A DNA stretch of 15,448 nt from Alterirhizorhabdus sp964247265 (GCA_964247265.1 CAXTTS010000066.1:1-15448), one strand, 5' to 3'; shown: positions 7,215-13,279, counted from the stretch's first letter. Notes: generated from the sequence alone by a model not told the origin. Numbers and translations are program-made.

Positions 7215-8035
7215 GGCGCCGGCGCCACGATCGGGCGGCGATGCTTGAGCACCGGAATGCGCGCGCGCACCTCAGCGATGCGCGCCGGATCGATCTCGAC
7301 GCATGCGAGGCCCTCCGCCTCGCCCATGTCGAGCAGGATCTCGCCCCAGGGATCGATCGCGAGCGAGTGGCCGTAGGTGGCGCGGCCATCCTCATGCGTG
7401 CCGGTCTGCGCGGCGGCGATGACGAATGCGCCCGCCTCGATCGCGCGGGCGCGCAGCAGGACGTGCCAGTGCGCCTTGCCGGTGGGCACCGTGAAGGCGG
7501 CAGGCACCGCCAGGATCGTCGCTCCGCCATCGCTGAGGCTGCGGTAGAGATCGGGGAAGCGCAGATCGTAGCAGATGCTGAGGCCCAGCCCGCCCCACGG
7601 CGTCTGGGCGATGACTGTAGCCTCGCCCGGCGCGAAAGCGGCGGACTCGCGCCAGCTTTCGCCGGTGGGCAGATCGACGTCGAAGAGGTGGATCTTGTCG
7701 TAGCGGGCGCGGATCGCGCCACCGCCGTCGATCACGAAGCCGCGATTGACCAGCCGGCCGTCAGCGCGCTCGTCGGCCAGCGCGATCGAGCCGAGATGAA
7801 CCCAAATGCCCGCCCTCGCCGCCGCCGCGCGGACGGCCGCCAGCACCGGATCTTGCGCCTCGTCGGTGAGATGGCGGGTGGCGCGCGCACGGTCGCGGTC
7901 GAGCAGGTTGCTCATCTCCGGCGTGAACAGCATGTCGGCGCCCCGTTCCGCCGCCCCGGCGATCGCAGCGGACAGGTGGGTGGCGCTATCCGCCGGATCG
8001 ATGCCGGTGCGGCTCTGGTAAATCGCCGCGCGCAT
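7211..8035 (-). CDS. Carbon-nitrogen hydrolase, Nit1-like (probable deaminated-glutathione amidase)
   Basis: This 274-residue nitrilase-superfamily amidase carries the Glu-Lys-Cys triad: E40 in FTPEMSN, K114 in RYDKIHLFD and C155 in LSICYDLRFPDLY. LFDVDLPTG, PAAFTVPTGKAHWHVLLRARAIE and AAAQTGTH are typical of the Nit1/NitFhit and YbeM-type branch, whose members hydrolyse deaminated glutathione, a transaminase side product. It should be cytoplasmic. The ATG at 8035 overlaps the grxC stop by one base (TGATG). A TTG one codon upstream is possible but less likely. Lying directly behind a glutaredoxin gene, it fits a glutathione-repair role, though that is inference. An omega-amidase or another CN-hydrolase activity remains possible. 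Confidence 0.9.
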   Translation of the reverse strand: MRAAIYQSRTGIDPADSATHLSAAIAGAAERGADMLFTPEMSNLLDRDRARATRHLTDEAQDPVLAAVRAAAARAGIWVHLGSIALADERADGRLVNRGFVIDGGGAIRARYDKIHLFDVDLPTGESWRESAAFAPGEATVIAQTPWGGLGLSICYDLRFPDLYRSLSDGGATILAVPAAFTVPTGKAHWHVLLRARAIEAGAFVIAAAQTGTHEDGRATYGHSLAIDPWGEILLDMGEAEGLACVEIDPARIAEVRARIPVLKHRRPIVAPAP

Positions 8036-8292
8036 CAACCGGCGAGCATCGAATCCAGCTTGCCGCCGCGATCGAGCGCGGCGAGATCATCGGAACCGCC
8101 GACATGGGCGCCATCGATGAAGATCTGCGGCACGGTGTTGCGGCCGTTCGATCGGCCGAGCATTTCCTGCCGCTTGGGGCCGCCCATCGAGATGTCGATC
8201 TCCTCATACTCGACGCCCTTGGCGGAGAGCAGCGCCTTGGCCCGGCTGCAATACGGACACATGAACTTCGTGTAGATCTCAACCTTGGCCAT
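8035..8292 (-). CDS. grxC: Glutaredoxin 3 (GrxC type)
   Basis: An 85-residue dithiol glutaredoxin that reduces disulfides and glutathionylated proteins with glutathione in the cytoplasm. It has the active site C12-P-Y-C15 in KFMCPYCSRAK, the cis-Pro segment NTVPQIFIDG that shapes the glutathione groove, and GGSDDLAALD near the C-terminus. Length matches GrxC. Three in-frame ATGs lie close together (8301, 8295, 8292). AAGGA upstream overlaps the first one, which excludes it. Spacing and the family-like opening MAKVEIYTK favour 8292, with 8295 possible. It lies 39 bases after comF and overlaps the Nit-type amidase gene by one base, making an operon with a plausible shared glutathione theme. Confidence 0.93.
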   Translation of the reverse strand: MAKVEIYTKFMCPYCSRAKALLSAKGVEYEEIDISMGGPKRQEMLGRSNGRNTVPQIFIDGAHVGGSDDLAALDRGGKLDSMLAG

Positions 8293-8331
8293 CATACCCA
8301 TCCTTTCGCCGCTCCGCCGGGCGTGGTTCGG

Positions 8332-9111
8332 CTAGAACGCATTGTCAATGAAATCGCGTTCCGGCTCAACGCCTTCGATCGGTACACGGGCCCAGCAGAG
8401 CAGCCGCACCTCCGCCGCGCCCGCCGCCTTCAGCGCGCGCGCGCAGGCATTGGCAGTGGCGCCGGTGGTGAACACATCGTCGATCAGCAGCACGGCGCGG
8501 CCGGCAAGCCCGGCCGGATCGGGCACCGCGAACGCCGATCGCACCACGGCCGCACGCGCATCGCGACCGTGGCCGCGCAGCATCGGCGTGGCCTTCACCC
8601 GCCTGAGCAGCTCGGGCGCGAAGGCCATGCCGGTGCGGGCGGCCAGCGCGCGGCCGATCAGCGCCGACTGGTTGTAGCCGCGCGACCAGATGCGCCAGCG
8701 ATGCAGCGGCACCGGCGCCACCAGCATGTCCCGCCGGTCGGCCAGCGGCTCCAGCCGGCGGGCGATGGTCTTGGCGAGGCCGGGGCGGCGGCCATGTTTC
8801 AGGCGCAGCGCGATCCGGCGCGGGATCTCGCCGTAGGAGACGGCGGCCCGCATCCCGTCGAGCGCGGGCGGATCGGCCAGACATCGCTCGCAGCGCGCAT
8901 CCGCACCCATGTCGATCGGGAAGGGCATCGCGCAGGTCTCGCACGCCGGCCCGCCGAGGAAATCGAGCGCCAGCCAGCAGGTGAGGCAGAAGGAATGATC
9001 CGCCGGGGTGATGACGCCGCAACCCGGACAGCGCGGCGGCAGGGCGAAGGCGATGAGCGCGCCGGCCGCTATCCGGGGCGCCGACAGGATCGTGCTGGGG
9101 AGGCCGGCCAT
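8332..9111 (-). CDS. ComF family protein (phosphoribosyltransferase-like)
   Basis: The 259-residue protein has an N-terminal double zinc-finger region with Cys pairs C28/C31, C42/C45, C57/C60 and C74/C77, then a type I phosphoribosyltransferase domain. Typical ComF segments are IALRLKHGRRP, VAPVPLHRWRIWSRGYNQSA and the PRPP-loop motif LLIDDVFTTGAT (208-219) with D211-D212. ComF/GntX proteins are linked to natural transformation (helping single-stranded DNA uptake or processing with PriA) or to gluconate use in some species. The enzymatic substrate is unknown. I chose the ATG at 9111. The frame is open to 9285, but that extension overlaps the divergent methyltransferase gene. This is the first gene of the leftward comF-grxC-amidase-DUF1178-nhaA cluster, 42 bases from the divergent start. 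Confidence 0.88.
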   Translation of the reverse strand: MAGLPSTILSAPRIAAGALIAFALPPRCPGCGVITPADHSFCLTCWLALDFLGGPACETCAMPFPIDMGADARCERCLADPPALDGMRAAVSYGEIPRRIALRLKHGRRPGLAKTIARRLEPLADRRDMLVAPVPLHRWRIWSRGYNQSALIGRALAARTGMAFAPELLRRVKATPMLRGHGRDARAAVVRSAFAVPDPAGLAGRAVLLIDDVFTTGATANACARALKAAGAAEVRLLCWARVPIEGVEPERDFIDNAF

Positions 9112-9116
9112 CCCGC

Positions 9117-9148
9117 GCTTGTCCCGCGCGGCGGCGGCGGGCACAAGC
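9117..9148. promoter_or_regulatory. Inverted repeat between divergent comF and methyltransferase starts
   Basis: GCTTGT plus CCCGC at the left is mirrored by GCGGG, one extra C, then ACAAGC at the right. This is an 11-bp imperfect dyad around a GC-rich centre, and it fills most of the 42-base gap between two divergent start codons. It may be a shared operator or a 5' leader hairpin. No conventional -35/-10 pair can be read in so short a gap. Confidence 0.35.
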
Positions 9149-9153
9149 CTGCA

Positions 9154-10056
9154 ATGGCCACCCCTCCCAACACCTCTGAAGATCGGCCGGACGAGCGGAT
9201 CGAGATATTCGATCGCGGCCTGCGCCGGCGGCGACGGGATCGCGCGGTGGCGCGTCATGCCGATCATGCCTTCCTGCGCGATCATATCGTCGAGGCGCTG
9301 CTGGAGCGGCTCGGCATGGTGACGCGCACCTTCACCGACGCGCTCGATCTCGGTTGTGCCGACGGCGGCATGACGGCGGCGTTGCGCGCGCAGGGGATGC
9401 GGGTGGTGCCGGCGGATGCGGGCTTTGGTTTCGCCCGCGCTGCGAGGGGCGTGCAGTGCGACGAGGATCGCCTGCCGTTCGCCGACGGGTCGTTCGATCT
9501 GGTGGTGTCGGCGGGCGTGATGGATCAGGTGAACGATCTACCGGGCGCGCTGTCGCTGATCCGGCGAGTGCTGCGGCCGGACGGGCTGTTCCTAGCCGGC
9601 TTCGTCGGCGCGGGCAGTCTGGTGACGCTGCGCGGCGCGCTGATCGCGGCGGACATGGCGGCGGGCGGCGCGGTGGCGAGCCGCATCCACCCGCAGATCG
9701 ACCTGCGCGGCGGCGCCGATCTGCTCTCCCGCACCGGCTTTGCCCTGCCGGTGGCGGACGGCGAGCGGCTTTCGGTGCGCTACGGCGATCCGCTGCGGCT
9801 GATGGGCGACCTGCGCGGTATGGCGGCGACGAACCTGCTGCGCGGCCACAAGCCGCCGCCGATGACGCGGGCGCGGATCGGCGCGGCGATGGCCCACTTC
9901 GCCGAACAGGCCGTAGTCGACGGGCGCGTCACCGAGCAGTTCGAGATCGTGTACCTGACCGGCTGGGCACCGGCGCCCAGCCAGCCCAAGCCGGCAGCGC
10001 GGGGCAGCGGCACCCGATCGCTCGCCAGCGAGCTGATGCGCCGGCCTAAAGGTTGA
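9154..10056 (+). CDS. SAM-dependent methyltransferase-fold protein, NDUFAF5-like
   Basis: The 300-residue product has a class I methyltransferase fold: motif I ALDLGCADGG (63-72), DRLPFADGSFDLVVSAGVMDQVNDLPGAL around motifs II-III (105-133), and VLRPDGLFLAGF (139-150). The N-terminal part (IEIFDRGLRRRRRDRAVAR, then a helix with FLRDHIVEALLERL) resembles eukaryotic NDUFAF5 and its alphaproteobacterial relatives, and the C-terminal part (GDPLRLMGDLRGMAATNLL) also fits that group. NDUFAF5 is a complex I assembly factor reported to hydroxylate an Arg of the NDUFS7 subunit, so a respiratory complex I role is a reasonable inference. A BioC-like methyltransferase is the alternative. The frame is open far upstream, but the ATG at 9154 gives the family-like N-terminus and clears comF. 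It is transcribed divergently from comF. Confidence 0.85.
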   Translation: MATPPNTSEDRPDERIEIFDRGLRRRRRDRAVARHADHAFLRDHIVEALLERLGMVTRTFTDALDLGCADGGMTAALRAQGMRVVPADAGFGFARAARGVQCDEDRLPFADGSFDLVVSAGVMDQVNDLPGALSLIRRVLRPDGLFLAGFVGAGSLVTLRGALIAADMAAGGAVASRIHPQIDLRGGADLLSRTGFALPVADGERLSVRYGDPLRLMGDLRGMAATNLLRGHKPPPMTRARIGAAMAHFAEQAVVDGRVTEQFEIVYLTGWAPAPSQPKPAARGSGTRSLASELMRRPKG

Positions 10057-10107
10057 CGCGAAATTTACCACGCTCGTGAAGCAGAATCTGCATGGGCGTG
10101 ATTAGAA

Positions 10108-10132
10108 GAGGGTTATGCGCCGACTAACCCTC
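10108..10132. terminator. Hairpin between convergent methyltransferase and Nudix genes
   Basis: A perfect 8-bp stem, GAGGGTTA and TAACCCTC, with a 9-base loop lies between the stops of the two convergent genes. On the minus strand it is followed by TTCTAAT, so it more probably ends the Nudix transcript. In the plus direction no T-run follows. Confidence 0.5.
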
Positions 10133-10139
10133 AGCCTGC

Positions 10140-10574
10140 CTATAGCAGCGCCTCGATCAGGCCGATCATCGGCTTGTCCGCCGGCGGCATCGGCAATGCG
10201 TGCATCTCAACCGGACGCACCCAGCGCAGCGCCGTCGCATGCAGCGGCCGGGGCTGGCCGCGCCACTTGCGGCAGGCGAACAGCAGCAGCAGCAGGTGCC
10301 GATCGGCCAGCGCCGCGCTGGCGAACGTCGCCGGTGCGAGACACGCCGCTTCCACATCGAGGCCGAGTTCCTCATGCAGTTCGCGGATCAGGGCGGCTTC
10401 GGGCGTTTCACCCGCTTCGATCTTGCCGCCGGGAAACTCCCACAATCCCGCCATCGATCCGCCCGGCGGCCGCTGCTGCAACAGCACCCGGCCATCCGCA
10501 TCGACCAGCGCCGCCGCGACGACCGGCAGCATGAGCGTGGATCGGGAGGTCGCGGGCAGATCGGCCGGGTTCAT
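10140..10574 (-). CDS. mutT: Nudix hydrolase, MutT-like (8-oxo-dGTP diphosphatase)
   Basis: This 144-residue Nudix protein has a complete Nudix box from G50 to L72: GKIEAGE, then REL-x-EELGL, with metal-binding E65, E68 and E69. The segments before it (VVAAALVDADGRVLLQQRP, MAGLWEFPGG) and the ending (ALRWVRPVEMHALPMPPADKPMI) are typical of the MutT group, which hydrolyses oxidised dGTP and so prevents A-to-C transversions. It is cytoplasmic. The start at MNPADLPATS leaves 34 bases to the divergent pilin gene. Exact substrate cannot be fixed from sequence, as many MutT-like paralogues act on other nucleotides. The MutT call is the best guess. Confidence 0.88.
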   Translation of the reverse strand: MNPADLPATSRSTLMLPVVAAALVDADGRVLLQQRPPGGSMAGLWEFPGGKIEAGETPEAALIRELHEELGLDVEAACLAPATFASAALADRHLLLLLFACRKWRGQPRPLHATALRWVRPVEMHALPMPPADKPMIGLIEALL

Positions 10575-10608
10575 TCATGCTCTCCACCGGGCAGTTCGCC
10601 CCGCCGGC

Positions 10609-10788
10609 ATGGCGTGGCGGGGGATCGCCGGCAAGCTGATACGCGACCGGCGCGGCGCGGTGGCGGTGGAATATGGCTTTCTGATCGCGCTGATCGTCAT
10701 CGGCATAATCCTGGCGATCCGTGGCGTGGGCCGCGCCAATCTCGACGTGTGGACCAATGTCGCGGCCAAGATCACCGCGGCGACATAG
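10609..10788 (+). CDS. Flp/type IVb prepilin (59 aa)
   Basis: A short prepilin with a basic N-terminus (MAWRGIAGKLIRDRR), then G16, AVAVE with E21-Y22, and a hydrophobic helix (GFLIALIVIGIILAI). This is the Flp signature: cleavage by a TadV/CpaA-type prepilin peptidase after G16 puts Glu at +5, next to Tyr. The mature subunit would be about 43 residues, ending LDVWTNVAAKITAAT. It should be a subunit of a Tad-type adhesion pilus in the inner membrane before assembly. No good Shine-Dalgarno precedes the ATG, and it is only 34 bases from the divergent mutT start. The frame is open further upstream only because it runs antisense to mutT. A second pilin gene follows after 129 bases. No tad assembly genes are in the window. 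Confidence 0.85.
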   Translation: MAWRGIAGKLIRDRRGAVAVEYGFLIALIVIGIILAIRGVGRANLDVWTNVAAKITAAT

Positions 10789-10917
10789 CGCCAAAATACC
10801 GACACTGCCGTTAAATGTTCCGAAACCTGCGTTGTATAGACCTGCAATTGCCAGACGGGAAACCGAGGCGGTGGGGACGTGGAACATCCCAGATCCGGAA
10901 CGAGACAGGAGACCAGC

Positions 10918-11091
10918 ATGCAGAAAATCCGTAAGATGTTGAAGGACAATAAGGGCGCGACCGCCATCGAATACGGTCTCATCGCCGCGCTGATCGCCGT
11001 TGCCGCGATCACCACGATGTCCGCGCTCGGCACTCAGCTGCAGAAGACGTTCAACAACGTGACGCAGGGCATGAAGGCCGGCACCGGCTGA
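10918..11091 (+). CDS. Flp/type IVb prepilin (57 aa)
   Basis: A classic Flp prepilin: MQKIRKMLKDNKG, then ATAIEYGLIAALIAVAAITTM. The predicted cleavage after G13 leaves Glu at +5 followed by Tyr, with a hydrophobic helix and a short polar tail ending MKAGTG. The mature pilin would be about 44 residues. The start is fixed by AGGAG seven bases upstream. An ATG 39 bases earlier in the same frame lies before this ribosome-binding site and is unlikely. Strong translation signals and a strong terminator immediately downstream suggest a highly expressed single-gene transcript, as expected for a major pilin. The preceding 129 bases are relatively AT-rich and probably hold its promoter, but no convincing -35/-10 pair stands out. 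Confidence 0.93.
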   Translation: MQKIRKMLKDNKGATAIEYGLIAALIAVAAITTMSALGTQLQKTFNNVTQGMKAGTG

Positions 11092-11117
11092 TCCCGACGC
11101 CGCAAGGCCAAAGGATG

Positions 11118-11151
11118 GGCGGCGGAACGATGTTCCGCCGCCTTTTCTTTT
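11118..11151 (+). terminator. Strong intrinsic terminator after the second pilin
   Basis: An 11-bp perfect GC-rich stem, GGCGGCGGAAC and GTTCCGCCGCC, with a 3-base loop is followed directly by TTTTCTTTT. It starts 26 bases after the pilin stop. This is a textbook Rho-independent terminator. Confidence 0.95.
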
Positions 11152-11190
11152 GTCTGATGCTGCCTTGTCCGCTGCCGGCGCTTGCACATG

Positions 11191-11224
11191 AAAAAAGGCG
11201 GCGGATCGCTCCGCCGCCTTTCTT
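11191..11224 (-). terminator. Intrinsic terminator of the Hint-domain gene
   Basis: A 9-bp stem, GGCGGCGGA and TCCGCCGCC, has a 4-base loop, six As on its left (a T-run on the minus strand) and TTTCTTT on its right. It lies 19 bases past the Hint gene stop. It can work in both directions, so it may also back up the pilin terminator. Confidence 0.9.
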
Positions 11225-11242
11225 TCGTGTAGAGCCGGCCGG

Positions 11243-12616
11243 TCAGCCGACCAGCTTGAGCGGCACCGCCTCGATCCTTTGGTTCGGCTCGCACAGGCGC
11301 GGGGCGGCGACCGGGTAGCTGGGCAGACCGTGCGCCGTCACCACAACCATGCGGGCGGGCGGCAGCGTGGCGGCGCCAGTAGTCCAGCGCCGGTCCAGCT
11401 CGATCTCGTGCCAGCCCTCGACCAAGCGGGGATCGTCGAGCCGGACATCGACGCCATCGAGCTGGAGCGCGGTGACGCACATGCCGAGCCGGCGGGCATC
11501 GAGCGAGTCGATCATCGCCTCCGACGGCACCGTCGACCGCGACACCAGCCGCAGCGAGCTGACGTCTTCCGCCACGGCATAGACGAAGCGGCCGTCCGCC
11601 ACCGACACCGGCGTCGTCACCATGCCATCGGCGAGCAGTTGCAGCGCCGGATCGGCCGTGGTCCGCGCGCCGAGATGGCGGGCGCGCTCGGCCAACCAGG
11701 CGCGCACCGTCGCCAGCCGCGGCCCTTGCGTGACGAGCGGCGCGCAATGCCCGTCGCTTCCGTTGCCGGCGAAGTCCGGGTGGAGCGGGGTGATCGCGCC
11801 GCCCTCGGCAAAGGCCCAGCGATTGCCGACATCGAGATAGCTTTCCGCGGGCATCCCCTCGGCGAGCAGGATGCCGTGCGTCTCCAGCTCGACATGCCAG
11901 TAGGTGACGGTCTCCACCGCATCGCGCGTGATCGTGGCGCCGTTGACGAGGAAGCGGGCCTGCACCAGCACATCATCGAAGAACAGCGCGTGATCGGGCG
12001 ACACGCGGAGATCGCGCGCGGGCATGCCGGGTGCCACGGCGCCGGCGGCGATGCGGATCGGCTGCACCAGTTCTGGTTGGGGGTGGCCGGCGCAATCGGT
12101 ATGGCGATGGCCGAGCCATTTGATCGGCCGATGCGCGCCCGATGCGGTGACGATCTCGTCTCCCACCGCCAGATGCTCGACCGCGACATCGCCGCGGGTC
12201 GTGCGGATCAGCGTGCCCTCGGCATAGCAGGGCGTGTTCGGGCCGACCGGGGCTGTCAGGCTGCCGGTGGTGACGACGGGGGTCGCCACGTTCAGGACGG
12301 GCAGGGTGGCCGCGCCGGTGACGCCGATCACGACCGGGTTGACCACCAGATCCGCCGCAGTGACCGAGAAATAATAGACGTAATTGCCGTCGGGCGCCGA
12401 CGAATAGCCGAGATAGGTGCCGTTCGCCCCCGCCGAGGTGACGCCGAGCACGTTCAGCGACACCTGCACCGTGGAGCCCGGCAGATCCACCGTGCCGTTG
12501 ATCGTGACGGGCACTGCGCCGCTCAACAGGCTGGTGCCGGTGAAGCTGTTGAGCAGATAGGTACCGGTGGTCGCCTGTGCGGCGGCGAATTCCGTATTGG
12601 TGAAGGTAACGGCCAT
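11243..12616 (-). CDS. Hint_2 domain protein (Hedgehog/intein-type self-processing fold)
   Basis: The 457-residue product has three parts. Residues 1-129 are rich in Thr, Val, Gly and Ser, predicted beta-rich and without a signal peptide (MAVTFTNTEFAAAQATTGTY). Residues about 130-262 form a Hint domain: TPCYAEGTLIRTTRGDVAVEHLAVGDEI with nucleophile candidate C130, IKWLGHR, VSPDHALFFDD with H209, and ETHGILLAEGMPAESYLD. The remainder is a C-terminal domain with LRLVSRSTVPSEAMIDSLDARRLGMCV and GWHEIELDRRWTTGAATLPPAR, a tail I associate with alphaproteobacterial Hint_2 proteins. Hint domains can cleave the chain at Cys. No intein-like terminal Asn is seen, so splicing is unlikely. GGAGG lies seven bases before the chosen ATG. 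It faces the pilins tail to tail. Biological role is unknown, though surface attachment or secretion is plausible. Confidence 0.88.
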   Translation of the reverse strand: MAVTFTNTEFAAAQATTGTYLLNSFTGTSLLSGAVPVTINGTVDLPGSTVQVSLNVLGVTSAGANGTYLGYSSAPDGNYVYYFSVTAADLVVNPVVIGVTGAATLPVLNVATPVVTTGSLTAPVGPNTPCYAEGTLIRTTRGDVAVEHLAVGDEIVTASGAHRPIKWLGHRHTDCAGHPQPELVQPIRIAAGAVAPGMPARDLRVSPDHALFFDDVLVQARFLVNGATITRDAVETVTYWHVELETHGILLAEGMPAESYLDVGNRWAFAEGGAITPLHPDFAGNGSDGHCAPLVTQGPRLATVRAWLAERARHLGARTTADPALQLLADGMVTTPVSVADGRFVYAVAEDVSSLRLVSRSTVPSEAMIDSLDARRLGMCVTALQLDGVDVRLDDPRLVEGWHEIELDRRWTTGAATLPPARMVVVTAHGLPSYPVAAPRLCEPNQRIEAVPLKLVG

Positions 12617-12628
12617 CGAATTCCTCCC

Positions 12629-12955
12629 TGAACCCATGCAGCGTGACGACAGAACACGACTATGCGAGCGGGTCTGCCCAAGAAGGCTGCGCCAATCGGG
12701 TTAACGCAAGGTTTAAGGATTTGAAGACCGAGGTCCGTGACTAAGTATAGATCACGCTACTTACGCCGATTTGGACCTAGATAGGAGAGCTAGTCGGACA
12801 GTTTCTGGCATCTCGATTTATGTTTCTCCTGCGACGTACCAAACTGTATCCGAAACAGACCAGATGCGCAGGTGAACGCCGCGCATGTCGATCGATCACC
12901 GGACCGCGCCCGTCGCTTGATCTGCCGCCAGCGGCATAATAGAGGCCGACGACGA
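12629..12955. other. Gene-poor, relatively AT-rich intergenic region
   Basis: This stretch between the Hint gene and tRNA-Ser holds no convincing protein gene. It contains a CtrA-like half-site pair (12701-12716), a TTGAAG to TATAGA promoter-like pair (12721-12751), a TAAGTA/TACTTA inverted repeat (12742-12763), and a 39-codon open frame (12820-12939) without a ribosome-binding site. It should hold the Hint gene promoter on its left and the tRNA-Ser promoter on its right. It is less GC-rich than its surroundings. Confidence 0.6.
12917..12942 (+). promoter_or_regulatory. Weak candidate promoter of tRNA-Ser
   Basis: TTGATC (12917-12922) and TAATAG (12937-12942) lie at a suitable distance before the tRNA, but the 14-base spacer is shorter than usual. 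The spacer is a perfect dyad, TGCCGC-CA-GCGGCA. The call rests on position and on the two hexamers. Confidence 0.35.
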
Positions 12956-13045
12956 GGGCGGATGGCCGAGTGGTTTAAGGCAGCGGTCTTGAAAACCGCC
13001 GTGGGTGCAAGCTCACCGTGGGTTCGAATCCCACTCCGCCCGCCA
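12956..13045 (+). tRNA. tRNA-Ser (anticodon TGA)
   Basis: A complete 90-base class II tRNA with encoded CCA. The acceptor stem is GGGCGGA with TCCGCCC, followed by discriminator G. The anticodon arm is GCGGT/ACCGC with loop CTTGAAA (anticodon TGA). A long variable arm (GGTGCAAGCTCACC region) is typical of serine tRNAs. The T-arm is GTGGG/CCCAC with loop TTCGAAT. Confidence 0.97.
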
Positions 13046-13116
13046 CTGCCCGCAAGAGGCTCGGCTTGGTCGATCTGTCCGGGGGCGAGAGGGAGACATC
13101 AGCCTCACCCTGAAAT

Positions 13117-13133
13117 CCGCAGCATCGCTGCGG
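13117..13133 (-). terminator. Possible terminator after tRNA-Asn
   Basis: A perfect 6-bp stem, CCGCAG and CTGCGG, with a 5-base loop lies 6 bases beyond the tRNA-Asn 3' end. On the minus strand ATTTCA follows, a weak T-run. It also stands between two convergent tRNA genes, where a terminator is expected. Confidence 0.45.
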
Positions 13134-13139
13134 TAACGC

Positions 13140-13214
13140 TGGCTCCCCGGGCCTGATTCGAACAGGCGACCATTCGATTAACAGTCGAACGCTCTACCGC
13201 TGAGCTACCGGGGA
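13140..13214 (-). tRNA. tRNA-Asn (anticodon GTT)
   Basis: A complete 75-base-plus-CCA-style tRNA on the minus strand. The acceptor stem is TCCCCGG with CCGGGGA, followed by G and an encoded CCA. The D-arm is GCTC/GAGC. The anticodon stem is TTCGA/TCGAA with loop CTGTTAA (anticodon GTT). The T-arm is GCCTG/CAGGC with loop TTCGAAT. It is convergent to tRNA-Ser. Confidence 0.97.
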
Positions 13215-13230
13215 ACAACAGCGAGGCGCG

Positions 13231-13260
13231 CCTATAGCAGCGGCCTTGCGCGAGTGGCAA
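13231..13260 (-). promoter_or_regulatory. Candidate promoter of tRNA-Asn
   Basis: On the minus strand TTGCCA (complement of 13255-13260) and TATAGG (complement of 13231-13236) are separated by 18 bases, and the tRNA begins 16 bases past the -10 element. This is a good fit for a housekeeping promoter. It lies in the 65-base gap behind nadK. Confidence 0.6.
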
Positions 13261-13279
13261 GGGCTGAAATTCGCGCTTT

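Noticed and set aside
8104..9153. 350-codon upstream extension of the methyltransferase frame
   Set aside because: It runs antisense to grxC and comF with shadow-like composition. The family-like N-terminus begins at ATG 9154.
9112..9285. 58-residue longer N-terminus for ComF
   Set aside because: It overlaps the start of the divergent methyltransferase and has no ComF-like features. The zinc-finger region begins well after ATG 9111.
12820..12939. 39-codon open frame (MFLLRRTKLY onward) before tRNA-Ser
   Set aside because: No ribosome-binding site, codon use unlike neighbouring genes, no recognisable family, and it ends inside the likely tRNA promoter.
12872..13156. 94-codon open frame across tRNA-Ser
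   Set aside because: It reads straight through a complete tRNA gene, so it is not a protein gene.
10138..13242. 13-base match GCCTATAGCAGCG at 10138-10150 and 13230-13242
   Set aside because: One copy is the end of mutT and the other the tRNA-Asn -10 region. There is no matching -35 at the first copy, so it is probably chance.
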